Shown here piece after piece: positions 48,331 through 60,487 of a stretch of DNA of 64,000 bases. The notes under the pieces were generated by a model that had not been told where the DNA came from, did not search any database, and saw nothing but the letters and a program-made list of their open reading frames with translations. The DNA comes from Rhea pennata (taxonomy: Eukaryota; Chordata; Aves; Rheiformes; Rheidae). Location of the stretch: assembly GCF_028389875.1 (NCBI RefSeq), contig NC_084670.1, forward strand, positions 10,263,383 to 10,327,382, in the 5' to 3' direction. The position numbers and the translations under genes were made by a program. The number at the start of each line of letters is the position of its first letter. Position 1 is the stretch's first letter.

Positions 48331-51300
48331 TGTCCGGGGGCTCTGAGAGCGGTTGCTTTGACCACAGGTTGGGGCAGGTAGCTGCCACAGAGAAAGGCAA
48401 ATCCTTCTCCCGTGAGTTGGGTTTGGGACAGCTCGGGGAACAGAGCAGTGCCAACTTTCCAGCAGGAGAGGCGGTGTTCCCTGTTCCATGTCCTGGCACG
48501 TGCATGCCCACAGGGTGGTTTTAAGGACAGGTTGGACAAAACCTGGCCAGGGATAACCTGGGAAGAAGCAATCCTTCACCCAGATGGAGGATGGACGCGC
48601 GCCAGAAGGCGCTTCCCGTTGTGTCTGGTCAGCAGGTGAACGCGTAAATACAGAAGGATCCTATTTCTGGGCTCTGCGAGGTCTGGGAGCACCAGCCGCA
48701 GGGCAGGGATTAGCGCAGATGGCTCACTGCACACAGGGCCAGGGGGGAAACGCAGCCCCGGAGGGCGGTGGGGAGCTCGGCCAGGAGCGAGTGGTTTGGA
48801 CCAGCCAGCCCGTTCGCGACTGCCCCCAGGAAATGCCAGTTAAAGCTGCTGCCTTTGTAACACATCTGACTCAGTGGGTGCTGGAAGTGGCTTTGCTGGT
48901 GCCTGAGGGAGGGCAAAAAGTTCAGGACAGGAGGGAACTGGGTCAGAGCAAGCCGTGAAGCTGCACTTTCAGCAGCTGGCTTGTCTCCTCTGATCTTTTT
49001 CCTGGAGCTAACAGGCCTGGAGCTCTCAGTGTTTGGGATTATGGCTTTGATTACTGAGTAATTGCCCTTGGGACTAAACTTGAGTATGCCTGCTCTGTGG
49101 AAGCTGTTGGACACCTAAATGCAGGGCTCCAAGCAAGTCAACTGCCAGCAGCAGCAAGATCCTAGTGCCCAAGGATGAGGGACTTCCAAAATCCCCTATC
49201 CCAACAGAACATCACCCCCCAAATGAACTAGACATGTTTCGTTCTGCCGGGAGAGAGGAGGTTCAATTTTCTGCTTGGTGGCTTCTTGGGTGACATGGGA
49301 AGATCTTTTTGGTGCCTTTTTGCCCAGCAAGGAGATCAGTCCTGGATTCTCTGGAGACGGATGCAGGGTGAAACGCATTTGCAGATGCTGTCCAGCTGCA
49401 GTGGTCCCAGGGGAGCTCCTGGTTTGCTTGTGGTGTGGCAAGGAGGTAGGACAAGGATGGTGCACAAAGGGAGGGGACAATGAGGCAAGACAGCGATGAG
49501 TGAAAGTACAAGCAGTCCCGTTCCTGGAAATCATTTGGGGTTAGTTTTGCATGAGACGGGGATTTCCGAGTGTCAGGAGAGCCGAGGGAAGCATCAGCAT
49601 GGCTCTGCTGGCAGCTGCCCAGAGCTGGAGCGTGGGTGGGGGACGAGGTTTCAGAGCCAGATCGCCGCAAAGGCAGGTGCTTGGGGAGGGCCCTAAAGAT
49701 GCTCACGCCTCTCACCATGCTCAAGGTGGACAAGTTTCCCCAGGACCAAGCCGGTTTGTGATGCGTTTGAAGTGGTGAGACATGGCTGGAGGGGGAGTCC
49801 CACAGACATGCTCTACGCTTGCGTGGCCTGCCCCAGTGAGAGCCCAGGGCCTTCTATGCAGCCTGCTGCTTTGTGTGCTAGCCCTTGATCCCCCTCCCAG
49901 CATCTTGTCTTGGCTCCTTTCCTGGAATTTTCCATCATTTGGGTTATATTTGGGACCGGCAGCCAATAACCCTGTTTCTCACGGACAGCCCAGCTGGGGC
50001 TTGGCTCCAGAAGGATGCAAAGACAGACAGGCCCTGCTTGAGAGGGCTAGGGCCTTCTGAGCTTAGGCTCTCCAGTGTCCTAATTGGACAACTCCCCCTT
50101 TCTGGAGTGATTAAAACCAGACATGAATGTAGTGAAGGCTGGAGAAAAGGGGATACCTTACCTTCCTGAGGAGCAAGATGTGCCCACAGCCCCCAGTTAG
50201 GCTGGGGATGCGTTGGTTACAATGCAAGGGATGTTTGGAAGCGGCAGGCTTGGTCCTTGGGCCACTTCTGATGTATTTTCAGGTCCACCAGCTAAAAGCC
50301 TGACTTGCACAGATTCTCCTGGACAGGTTGAAGAGTAAGTATCAAACACTGCTTTACAACAGGACTTCTTAGGTGTTTAACATGAAGCTAGAGACAGAGC
50401 TGTTGAATCAGGTTCTGGGCAATAATGCTTCCTGGAGTAGTAAGAAGATAGTGGAGCCCCAGGCCAGCAAGTTTCTGGTCAGACTGTCCATCTGGAGACT
50501 GTCTGGCAGTTTTAGGGCTCTGGCAGGCAGTGTCTGAGCACTGAGAAGGCATGTGACAAGAGGGACTTTTGTACTGACTGTGGAGAAGAGAAGGGAATCC
50601 CCTAAAGCATGAAACTGGAAGTAAACATCTAGGCAGCTGAGCCTTCGATCTGCCTTGGGAAGCGTGAGGGGGAACATGCAACCATCTTAGCTTTTAACCG
50701 AGTAGTACGGAGTCTCCTTGTACTCAGCAGCTTGGAAGCACTCGGATCTGCAGCAGGGGCATGGAGATGGACAGAGGGATGTAGCAGGCCAGTTTTGCCC
50801 TCGTTACTTTGAGCCATCCCTGATTTCTGTTGATTTTTCTTTCCCCCCTGCCCAGTGCCTGTTCTCCGTCCCTGGAAGTGAAAGGGGCTGCTGTCTGCCT
50901 CTCTGAGGTCTCCTCCCAGCAACCAGATTCGGGAGTCTCTTTTTGCAGTTTGCTCGCGGTGTCGGACCCCTCGTTGCACCCTGTCATGCACGCCAGCTGT
51001 GCGCACTGCCTGCAAAGTTTGGACTGTGCCACTAAGCGGCTGCCTGTGGTTTGAAGTCAGATGCTTGTGTGAGTGTGTAACTGTCTCGGGGCGAATCCAG
51101 CGCTGCAGACTGCCCCCGAGCTGCTCTGCTCGCCGTATCGGGTGTCAGGCTCCCTGCCTGCGGGGAGATGCCGGCGTCGGAGTCTGCCCTTCTGATTACC
51201 TTCCACCTTTGAAACTTTTTCCTGTTCAGTAATGATCAGTTAATATTTCCTGGGAGCGCTCAAAAGGTGCTTTCGCCTCGCAGGCCAAGCACTTGCTTTT

Positions 51301-53184
51301 GCAGCTCTTAATATAGAGCTTACACCGAAATCAAGGAAGCTGAGGCGCTGCACAGGAGCGTCCCGGGGCATCACGGACTGCGAGGGAGTCCTTGTCGGTC
51401 ACCCTGGCAGTGTCTTTGACAGACCCTTCCAGCTGTTTTTCTGACTAAAGCTTATTTGGCACCAAAAATGCAGATTTTTAGTTGCTGACCTTGTTTCAAA
51501 CCTGCTGAACTGTTTGTGGTGGGGAGAGGAAACTGCCCTCCCTTTTGTTTTGCTTTTTTTTGTTTTCCTTTTGTTTTGCCAGTTTCCAAACAGACCTTTC
51601 AATATTGTTTTTAATTTAGAGCAAAGCCTTTGTTTTGCAGTATTATTCTGTTGTTTTTAAAGGATAATGCCTATATGAAAAAAAAAACTCAAATCTGAAA
51701 TTAAAAGCTTATTTTGACCCTGGATTTGCATCTCCTTCCACCCCCTAACTCTTTTCCCTCCTTTTCTGGAGTTGCCAGCAATCTAGGAAATCCATTTTTC
51801 ACATGTTTCTGCCCTGTTAGATCCCGGGTAGTTGCTCTGTCTCACCCTTGCTGTGGTTAACCCTGTACTGATTTGGCTCTTGCTAAACCTGACGAGTTTC
51901 ACTTCTGCTGCTGCCAGGAAAAAAAAGGCCCCAACTGAAAACAGCAGATTACAAACCAGCGTAAAAGGTTTTCCTTCCGTTTAGCTGGGTTTTAAACCAG
52001 TTCTAAGCAAACCTGAGGCTATTTAGCAGGCGCAGATGGGGGCATGCAGCGAGCACGCCGCAGCACGCTGGCCCCGTGGGAAGTGGTGGCTGATTCACTG
52101 CTGGAGCTGCCGTTCGGCTGCAGGAACTGGCCTCTTTCCGTCCTGCCGCTTCGTTCATCCTCCCTGACAATCGTGCTCCGCTGGGCTCGGCGGCACCCAG
52201 CCTTTGCAGGGTCGGGAGCAGCGGGAAGTGGAGGTGGGCCAGAGGAAAGCGCCTGCTCTCCGCTTTCCTGTTTCACTCGCTGGGGCAAGGCACGGTTGCG
52301 GTGGCAGCTCCCCTGGGACTGGGGTGGCTTAGTTGGCAGTGGGGCAGGACAAGTTTCAGGCTCTGCAGCCACCTGCTTTACTCTGTATCTCCTTCCTTCC
52401 ACCCTGGAGCAGGAGCTGCCCTGTTGTGAGATTTGCTTTGTAGGTTTGCAGGTGCAAAGGGCTCCCCAGGTTGCCAGCACCACCCTGTCATGGGAATTGC
52501 TGTACAGTGGAGTGGGTTTGCAGCCATTGCCAAGGCTTCTCCTGGGGAAACTTTGATTTCAAGGCAGAGACCTGCAAACTGCAGCCAGGGCATCAGTCCA
52601 GGCCTTGTCAGCACAGCACAGCGGTGGGATGTGTATGATCATGTTGCAGGAAGCTGCTGTCTAAGCTTGCTGAACTGCAGCTCTCCCTTCATGTTTCCCA
52701 AGCTGAGCAGCATATACGCCTTTCCTACCCCCAAATCTCCATGGACAATGGCCTGATTTCCAGGAATGCATATAGCCATGAAACCCAGGCTCAGCCAGAC
52801 GCTGCTGAACTCTGCACCCCAGCAAAAACTTGGAAGATCTCCCATTTTCCTACTCTTTACATGGACCTGTCCCAAATACTCAGCCAGTGATGGAATAGCA
52901 CCAGCCCATCAGACTACTGGTTTGCTCTCTTCTGTTTCACAGTGGATGCATCCAGGTAGACACTGGGGAAATCTGGTCTTGCGTTCTTCACTGCTGGTGT
53001 GCTTTACTGCAAGCTAGGCTCGAGACGTGTATGGGTCCATTTCAATGGACTTTGTTTCCACCCTTCAAAGTGCAGCCACAGATCAGGGCATGAAACCTGC
53101 TAGGAGTCATTACTGGTTGGCTGTGAAGCACCTGCCGTTGAAACAAACTGTCCTTGAACGCCGTTCCCCTGCTTTTCTCCCCAG
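48331..53184. other. Presumed MOB3C 5' intron sequence
   Basis: About 4.9 kb without recognisable coding exons or well-preserved transposons. GC content is moderate and open frames on both strands are non-specific. If the CpG island is the MOB3C promoter, this is intron. Confidence 0.4.
50283..50334 (+). other. Weak candidate non-coding exon
   Basis: Fifty-two bases between an acceptor TGTATTTTCAG and a donor GAAGA|GTAAGT. The donor is strong and the acceptor fair. There is no coding signature. It could be an alternative 5' exon of MOB3C or chance. Confidence 0.2.
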
Positions 53185-53270
53185 AAAGTAGGGACTCGCT
53201 ACTGAGTTACAGCCAGTGGGGAAGCTGAGGCAGTGATGACCATTGACAGAGACTGTTGTGCTCCAAGCTG
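53185..53270 (+). other. Candidate non-coding 5' exon of MOB3C
   Basis: An 86-bp segment flanked by a pyrimidine-rich acceptor (TGCTTTTCTCCCCAG) and a near-perfect donor (AAGCTG|GTAAGT). It has no long open frame. Joined to the acceptor at 57728, an internal ATG at 53236 gives an 11-codon uORF that stops exactly across the splice junction (TG|A). Strength of both sites and position between the CpG island and the coding exon support a 5' UTR exon; no transcript data were available. Confidence 0.4.
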
Positions 53271-54708
53271 GTAAGTCCTATTTTAATGGTATTTAAACAT
53301 CTGGTATTTAAAACCGAGGTCATGGCCTTCACGCAGCTCCCTTCCTACGCCTTTCACTACTTCTCCTACACACCAACTTCTTCATGCAGTGAAAGCTTTG
53401 CAGTAAGGTTGAGAAAGAATCTGGTTCTTTGACCACATGGCTCTCTATGATTTTTTTTTTTGGTAGTAAATCTCAGGATATGCTTTTAGTTTTGTGTTAA
53501 ATTTAACTTCCAAAGTCCCTTCATTCCAGTAAGGATTCACAAGGCCTTTTAATGACTGATTTGGTAGTGATGCTGGCACAGATCCCAACAGCAAAGCTGC
53601 TCCCGTTATTCTAATGCACACTACTGCCCTGGGAGCAGGAAGGTTGCAATGCCATGTAGTCATCTCACATATCCAACATCACTCAAGTGTGAGCATTAGG
53701 GCAGCAGGGGTTTTGCGCCTTCATTTCTGGGAATCTTTAACAGATGCACAGTAGGAAAACACCTGACAGATGTTTAGCAGGTTTGTTGCTTTTTTTAAAA
53801 TGGTGTTTTATTAAGACAGGGGCATTGAAGCATGAAATACATTCCCACCTGCCTGACAACTGAGAGCAGCTTGTAGTATACACAAAGAGATCCAGAGGAA
53901 GGCATTTGTGTGATGAGTTATGGGGCTATAAGAAGGCTTTGGGAGATGAGATACAGCATTTATTCCCCAGGGAGCACAAAGAGCAGTTCAGTATTCACAG
54001 AAGACTTGCAGTGTGAGGCATGGGGTATCTGTGCTCTGTGTATTTGTTGGATTCTCACTGCTGATAGCACATATAAGTGATGTGTTTTATGGGATATTTT
54101 CTGCCATGCTGGCTTGTCATCACCCCTGTGCAAGCAGAAATAGCTCATGGAGAAGAGTAAATGGAGCAAAGAGGTCAGCAGAAACAGTGACCTAGAGAAA
54201 TATCTATTGGCACGACTTGCCTTGCTAAAATTCCTTGTGGAAACCTCTTGGGTTAGGTCCCAGTCCCTGTTTGTACTGATGTTAATTTAGAGGGATGTAT
54301 GACCTAGTAGGGTCAGTCCAGCCTTGCACTGGTATAAGCAAGTTTATCTTCCTCCATCTACCCAGCAAGGAGACTGGGGGCTGTGCTCTGAGACACAGGT
54401 TTTGTGTGATGCAGTGCAAAAACATTGTCCAGCCCTGCCGGGTGAAAACTGGGGCACTGTTCAGCTTTGCTGGGGGACATGTGCTGGCAGGGATCAGAGA
54501 CGGAGGGCACTGCAGGCGGATTAGAGGAGGACTTTCCTGTGCTGTATCATCCCTGCCTGGGAGGCTGTTAAGTGTCAGATGGGGAAATCCTGAGTTCTTA
54601 TTTAGGCAAAATTGTTTATTTTTGCTCATTCCAATGGCATTTATGTTTCAGTTGGAGCCCTCTGCACGTGGCTGGTCATAGGGAGAGAGTGAGAGGTAAA
54701 GGACGGAG

Positions 54709-54850
54709 ACAGCAGTAGCTCAGGGAAAGCCCCTTCTTTTGGTTTAGCAATGAAAGTTCAAGTCCTGGCTTGTGTGGTGGCAGAGCTTGACTACCCTTAT
54801 GGATTAGGCATCCTCCGGGCAATTTACTGTGCCTAACTGAGCCACAGTAA
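54709..54850 (+). mobile_element. MIR-like tRNA-derived SINE remnant
   Basis: An A-box-like CAGTAGCTCAGGGA is followed about 50 bp later by a B-box-like AGTTCAAGTCCTGGCT. Further on is GGGCAATTTACTGTGCCTAA, resembling the MIR tail GGGCAAGTTACTTAACCTCT. The order matches a MIR-type SINE; the copy is decayed. Confidence 0.45.
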
Positions 54851-55957
54851 CAGTGCTGTGCATGAGTTTTGCCTGTTGCACTTTCAAAGAAGCATGCATC
54901 TGTGCAAAACCTCTACACTTCTTTTTTAACTAACTTCCCACTAACAAAACCCACTAACTTCCCCTGCAGGGGAGTTAGTGACAAGTACTTTGTGAGAGGC
55001 CAAAAGCACCAGAGATGCTGATGGCCATGTCTCTCTCATGCTGGCTGTTGACTGCAGAACAAGGTGTTTCAACCACATCACCCCTAGCTATGTATGGGCA
55101 GACCTGCACCCTACACTGCTGAGATGTACCCAGTGTTCACACTGCTGTGATGGCTTGAATTGGAGTCAGGTACCCAAGCTAGCCAAGTTTCCAGAGAAGC
55201 AATCCTCTCTTCAGGCTTTACGATGCTGGGAAGCTTTTGCTGATGTTTGGTCATGAATTCAGGTATATCTGCATCTGCTTCAACTCAGTGCTCATCTTCT
55301 AACCTGAAACTGGGTCAGCGCAAGCTCGAATAGTGTGATAGAACTGGAGCACAGTCAAGCCCGGAATTAGAGCCATGTCTTTGATTCTGAGGGCAGCCAA
55401 TTCTTCAAACAGATTACTAATGTGTAGTGTGCATTCTCCTTCCCATGAAGGCTTTCCACCAGGCCTGAGGGATGTCTACCTAAACAAGACGTGGTACATC
55501 AATGAGCTGTGGCCTCAGTGAGAAGTCTTCAGTGGGAAGTTTTCAGCCTTAGTTAAGCAGGAGGCTGAATGGGGCCCCCACAGTGGTCGCAGCCAACCTT
55601 AACATCTAGACTACAGCTCTGCTCTGGGAGAGAACATGGGATTTGGGACAAAGTGAGCAAGAAACCATTCAGGGCTCACAATATCACCTGGACCTCATGC
55701 CCTGGCTGGGCAGAGGTGGGAACCAAGGTGTTGCTCTGGTCTGTGGCAAGCAGAAGACAAACCAGCTACTTAAGTATTGAGGGAGGAGGTTTGCACCCAT
55801 GCTTACTCCTTCAAATGTGCAACAGGCAAAAACCACACGCAACACTTAACTGTGGCTCAGTCAGGCACAGTGAATTGGCTAGAGGATGCCTAATCCCTAA
55901 GGGTAGTCAAGTACTTCCTGCACTACAGGATTAGGATCTCCATTGCAGCAAATATGT

Positions 55958-55988
55958 ATACACACACACACACACACACACATATGTA
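55958..55988 (+). repeat. Short (CA)n microsatellite with inverted flanks
   Basis: Eleven CA units, flanked by AATATGTAT on the left and ATATGTATT on the right. Confidence 0.9.
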
Positions 55989-56464
55989 TTAGAAATTGGT
56001 ATATATTAGAATACTTCCTGGGAGGCTTTTCCTAGAGGATGTGTCTTGAATATGTGACAGCTGGCTAGGAAGTCCCCAGATAAGGCCTGTTTTTTACAGC
56101 GTCATTGTGCCAAGCTCAGACTGTGCTGAGTCCCTGGAGCTCTGTTCGCTCCTTCAAGACTGCTGTACTGGAGACCTCCTTCCCATCAGAACAGGTAGAA
56201 GTTGCGGTGTGAAGCCAATGGTCAGCATCTTCTACTCCTCCCTTCATAGGCCGGCATCTCGGAGAACTCACGCTCCCTTTTGCTAGGTGAGGAACAAATT
56301 CTTTGACTTGATTGAAGCCAGCTGCTTAGGACAGGATAGGAAAAGGCAAGATGTCTAACTCATCTATGCTGGGTAAAATAGAATGTGTCTATGGCTCTGG
56401 ATTGATTTTACAAAGCAGAGTTTATAGAGCAAGTTTTTGGCTAGATGATTTTTTTTTTATGATG

Positions 56465-56560
56465 AATGTGTATCCAGGCTTCACTTGAATACCATTCTGT
56501 CCTGCTCGTGACTTTGGGTAAGTCACTTCCCCTTTCCGTGAGTCTTTTTCTTCCTCTTTT
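56465..56560 (+). mobile_element. MIR/L2-like SINE tail
   Basis: GTGACTTTGGGTAAGTCACT followed by TCCCCTTTCCGTGAGTCTTT and a CT-rich tail closely follows the MIR 3' region (GTGACCTTGGGCAAGTCACTTAACCTCTCTGTGCCTCAGTTT). This is the clearest MIR-type match in the window. Confidence 0.6.
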
Positions 56561-57409
56561 TACTCTTTCTTTGTCTCCTTCCTTCAGGGGCAGGCTTTTC
56601 GGGGAATCGCGCTTCCCCAGGCCTCAGAAAAGCATTTGGCCAAGCAGGGCCTTGATCTCACATTGGTAACACCAGTGCAGGTAACTGGAGGATACCGCAC
56701 AAGTGTTATTTCAGCCTGTCCACTGAAGTGTTGAGTGGATGAGCTTTCCACTTGAGCTTTGGGGCGGGGGCAGACCTCATGTGTGCTGGTAAATTCAGAC
56801 AGGCAGGAAGGGATGAGCTCGGCAGTTTGCCGAGTGGTGACTTCCAGAGTCACTCATCCGTTGGCTGTCGAGAGGCTGGGGCTGCAGCCAGCAGTGATGC
56901 CGGTGGCTAAGAGCCTGGTCCCGCTCCGAGAGCCCAAGGCAGGTGAGGCGGCTGCCTGCTCCTTGCCTGCTCCTTTGTGCATTGTGCTGTGCCTAGGGGG
57001 ACGCCAGCATCCTGGCACGTCACACTGTTACTCTCAGCTGTCGCTTCCCTTCTTCGGACGTGGGTTTTGTTCTTTTGAATAAACACACAGGGTAGAACAA
57101 AGAATCCCCCCCTCCGTTCCCACTGATCTCGGCACTGGAGCTGTGTGAACCAGCAGCCAGCTGTGGTCGCAGTGCAGTCTCCGGGGTAGCACTCACCAGC
57201 CACTAGGGCAGGATCTGAGGATTATTTTTATGAGCTGAGAAATCCCTGGGAAAGAAAAATTTCCCTTTTGCCAGAAGAGGAAAAAGCTGCCAGGTTGGAC
57301 TGACTGGACCAGTAAGCTCCCTTGATATCATGGCTTTCACTTTATTGCAGCAATTACTGAATAAATGTCCCAGAGATAATGGGATGACCAGAGCCTGATG
57401 CTGCCTGGG

Positions 57410-57425
57410 AGCTACATATGTAGCT
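57410..57425. repeat. 16-bp perfect palindrome
   Basis: AGCTACATATGTAGCT is fully self-complementary, about 400 bp upstream of the MOB3C ATG. It contains an E-box-like CATATG at its centre. Confidence 0.9.
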
Positions 57426-57728
57426 TGAGAGGGAGGAAACGTTTCCGTTTCCCATTGAGCTTTCCAAGGGATGTATGCAGCAGTGCTAGCATCTACTGTG
57501 ACCAGTGCCTGGCAGGGAGCTGCTGTGTGAGGTGTGAGTACCTTTACCAGGTCACCTAGGGAGGCTATGGAGGAGCCATGAGTTCACCCCAAAACTTCTC
57601 GGTCCTGCATGTTGCCTCAGCAACAGGGTCAGCCAACATTCTGGCACTAATTCATCCCTGTGAGAGTGAGACACAAGTGTAGTTAGCTTCATATGTGACC
57701 AAAATTGTTTTTTTTTTCCTCCTTCCAG

Positions 57729-57806
57729 AAACCTCCATCCTTGAAGATCCCAGCCTTGGGTTTATTTTGTGCTGAGTCTCTGCCATAATCCTGGCCAGCT
57801 CACTCC
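57729..57806 (+). other. 5' UTR part of the MOB3C coding exon
   Basis: Begins after a long pyrimidine tract and acceptor CCTTCCAG. This indicates at least one upstream non-coding exon. It contains an in-frame TAA (57786-57788) 21 nt before the first ATG. Confidence 0.65.
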
Positions 57807-58227
57807 ATGATGGCTTTGTGTCTCAAACAAGTTTTCAACAAAGACAAAACATTTCGTCCCCGGAAAAAATTTGAACCCGGCACTCAACGTTTCGAACTGT
57901 ACAAGAAAGCTCAGGCGTCCCTGAAGTCTGGGCTAGACCTGAAAGCCGTGGTGCAGCTGCCTCCCGGGGAGAGCATCAACGACTGGATCGCAGTGCATGT
58001 GGTGGACTTCTTCAACCGGATCAACCTCATCTATGGGACCATGTCAGAGTACTGCACGGAGAAGAGCTGCCCAATCATGTCGGGTGGGCTCAAGTATGAG
58101 TACAGGTGGCAGGATGATAATAAGTACAAGAAGCCGACCAAGCTGTCGGCCCCACAGTACATGTGCATGCTGATGGACTGGATTGAAATGCTCATTAATA
58201 ACGAGGACATCTTCCCCACCAGGATAG
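57807..58227 (+). CDS. MOB3C: MOB kinase activator 3 (probably MOB3C), first coding exon
   Basis: This exon encodes the N-terminal 139-140 residues of a MOB protein. MOB family members bind and activate or scaffold NDR/LATS- and MST-type kinases; MOB3 proteins are the less studied class. The read contains the MOB3 signature [59 protein letters not shown] and [20 protein letters not shown]. The zinc ligands expected from the MOB fold, Cys82 and Cys87 (CTEKSC), are present; the two His ligands belong to later exons outside the window. Two ATGs occur in a row. The second (57810) matches the usual family start and has the better Kozak context; an in-frame TAA at 57786 excludes an earlier start. 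The acceptor of the exon is at 57728, and the donor is ATAG|GTGAGT. MOB3C rather than MOB3A/B is chosen from the MALCL start and the synteny with ATPAF1. Confidence 0.9.
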
Positions 58228-59633
58228 GTGAGTGTGCTCGGTTATTCACAGGAAGGCTGTAGTTATAAGTGCTGCAGGTTTCCAAGCTGGTGATGGCAAT
58301 CAAAGCTAGTTAATGTCTTCTCAGCAGGGTTGGTATTCTTGAATTTTGCAATCCCAAGGATTGTGGCCCTTCCCATTACAGATTTTCTTCAATCTTTGCT
58401 GCAATTTGAGCCTGGGATTGGTCATCCTGTACCCAGGCCACATGGAAAACAATGTTCTCTTTCACTGTGCTTCGAGTTTTTTCGTTATCTTTTGTGATTC
58501 TGAGAAATCAGGACTGATAGGTCATCTGCTTCCTTGCCCTTCCTCAAAGAGAGCTGAGCTGCAAGGCCCTTTAGAGGTGGTTATTACGTCTCTCTGCAGC
58601 GCTCTTATTCTGACTAACCAACTGCATTTCTTTCTGGTTTTCTAAGTAAATTCGTGTTCCCAAGGTTTAACATTTTTTGTCCTTGCTACTTCACTTCTCA
58701 GCTCCTCTCTATCTCTGCTAATTCACCCGAGTCTTGATTTTACATACATTTTACTATTTAGCTGAGATATCTCCAGAGCAGAAGTGCCTGACCAAAATAC
58801 CTGACCTTTGCAGCTGCCAACCAAACTCCCAGGGTGTACGATGCAACCCTTCAAAAGATTTTGCCTTAAGAATCTGTTCCAACTGCCAAAGGCAGAAGCA
58901 GCCTGCAAACTAACCCTCCTACTGCTGATTTCCAGAGTTTGGCAGCTGCAGTGCTACTTATTATTAGCCCTGCTACTTATCTGCTTTTTTGTACTTTGGG
59001 AAGGTGAGTTCAAGGATAGGAGCTGAGTGTGTTGGCTGGTGGGTACTGGGGAACTGTTACAGCTCCCATTTCCTGAGGGGCTGATCTGGTTGTCTTCTGG
59101 CATCTTTATGAAGTAAAAAGGTTCTATAAATAAACTTTCCCCCCCTATAGGATCTGTCCTTTCTCTTGGTCATTTGCATTGAATCCGGCTGCCAGAGCTT
59201 TGGGTCATGCATAGAAGTGGTTTCTTTTCAGATGAAATGCAAAGCCACTTGAATTTAAAAGAAGCTTTAAGGAGCTTACAGTGGAAATGCATGATTTTGC
59301 AAGTCTGCCTCCCCATTTCTGTTTTCCCAGGCAGCGTAGCTGACAGATCTATATGAAATCAGTAGAGTTTAGGCTTGGGATCTTCATTAACATTCTGTGA
59401 AAGTCCCAGAAACCTGTGAAGAAAATAGCTTATGTGGGATTACTGGGTGTCACTAATTGTCATAGCCCAGTTTTGCTGTGCTATAATGTCTAGCTATGTG
59501 CCGCCTCTTCTGCTGGGAAAGTCTCTGGCAGCCTGGGCTACATCTTTGCTGTGGAGGCTCGGGGGTGGGGAGGTGGGGTGTCACAGCTCTGTGCAAGCAT
59601 CAGGATTCACTCAGAGACATTTGCCACTCAGCG

Positions 59634-59731
59634 GTGAGATCTCTGCAGGCCAGGCATCTGACCCTCACAGGCTGTGTGGTCTCAGCACATCCCAGGAGAT
59701 GGATGAGGCTGGAAGTGCTCCTTGGTGGCTG
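59634..59731 (+). repeat. Local duplication, copy 1
   Basis: About 95 bp containing GAGATCTCTG, GGCATCT, CAGGCTGTGTGGTCTCAGCA and AGGAGATGGATGAGGCTGGA. It recurs about 855 bp downstream at 60488-60582. The family is unknown to me. Confidence 0.8.
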
Positions 59732-60487
59732 GCTGAGAATGCTGGTGTGGGATGTTCAGCTCCAGTAGCCTCAGCTCTGCTGGGAGGCAACAAAGTGCCT
59801 GTTGATTCTGGCTGCAGCTGGGGATCTCCAGAGTCTGCGCTTGCAGCTGGATGGGGTCATTGTTGCCAAGGGGATGAATGACAGCCACAGGGTTAGAGAC
59901 TGGATCTTCGTGTTCCTGAGGCTGCTGGTTCCCAAGGAGAAGCTCTGGGCTTATAAAAGTGGGGACACAGACATAGTTTTATGCTCTTTTCTTTCTAGCC
60001 AGAAAGGAGGGTGCTTTGGTCCAATTTAGTGCCTTTTGGGTGGGATTTAGGATGTGATCCTGCCTGGAAGCTGCTCTGGGGAGTCAGGACTAGAATCTTA
60101 ATATTGCAAAAAGCAGGCATGCAGTGGTGAGACGGTGGCATCGCAGTGCTATCTGCTCTCCCCAGCTCCTTGTGCCACACAAGGGCAGGCTGTGCTCTCT
60201 GAGCACTGGGGCAGGTGCTATCATGTGGAAACCTGCAGCAGAAGGTGGGTCAGGAGACATCTTTCCTGCAAAGGGAAAGAAAAGCAAAGCCACAACTGAT
60301 GCTGGTCCCTCACTTTGGCCTTCCCAATGAAATCAATCTCCCAGCGCTATCACAGGGGAATACAGCCTCCGTAAGGCGCAAAAGCCAAGGGGATGCACAT
60401 GAATGTTATTCTGCGCTGGGGGAGGTTGCCCCAGACCCCAGTGCAAGGCCTGAGGCACAACCTCTGTGCTCTCTCTAGATGTGGCTC

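Larger units (their letters stand above)
53271..57728. other. Presumed MOB3C intron before the coding exon
   Basis: About 4.5 kb holding two decayed MIR-like SINEs, a (CA)n microsatellite and a 16-bp palindrome, all listed separately. No coding exon is seen. It ends in a T-rich tract and acceptor TCCTCCTTCCAG at 57728. Confidence 0.45.

Noticed and set aside
47502-48524. Open frames of 147-206 codons in the MOB3C CpG island on both strands
   Set aside because: Low-complexity, mutually overlapping, with no domain and no matching exon continuation. GC-rich promoter DNA explains them.
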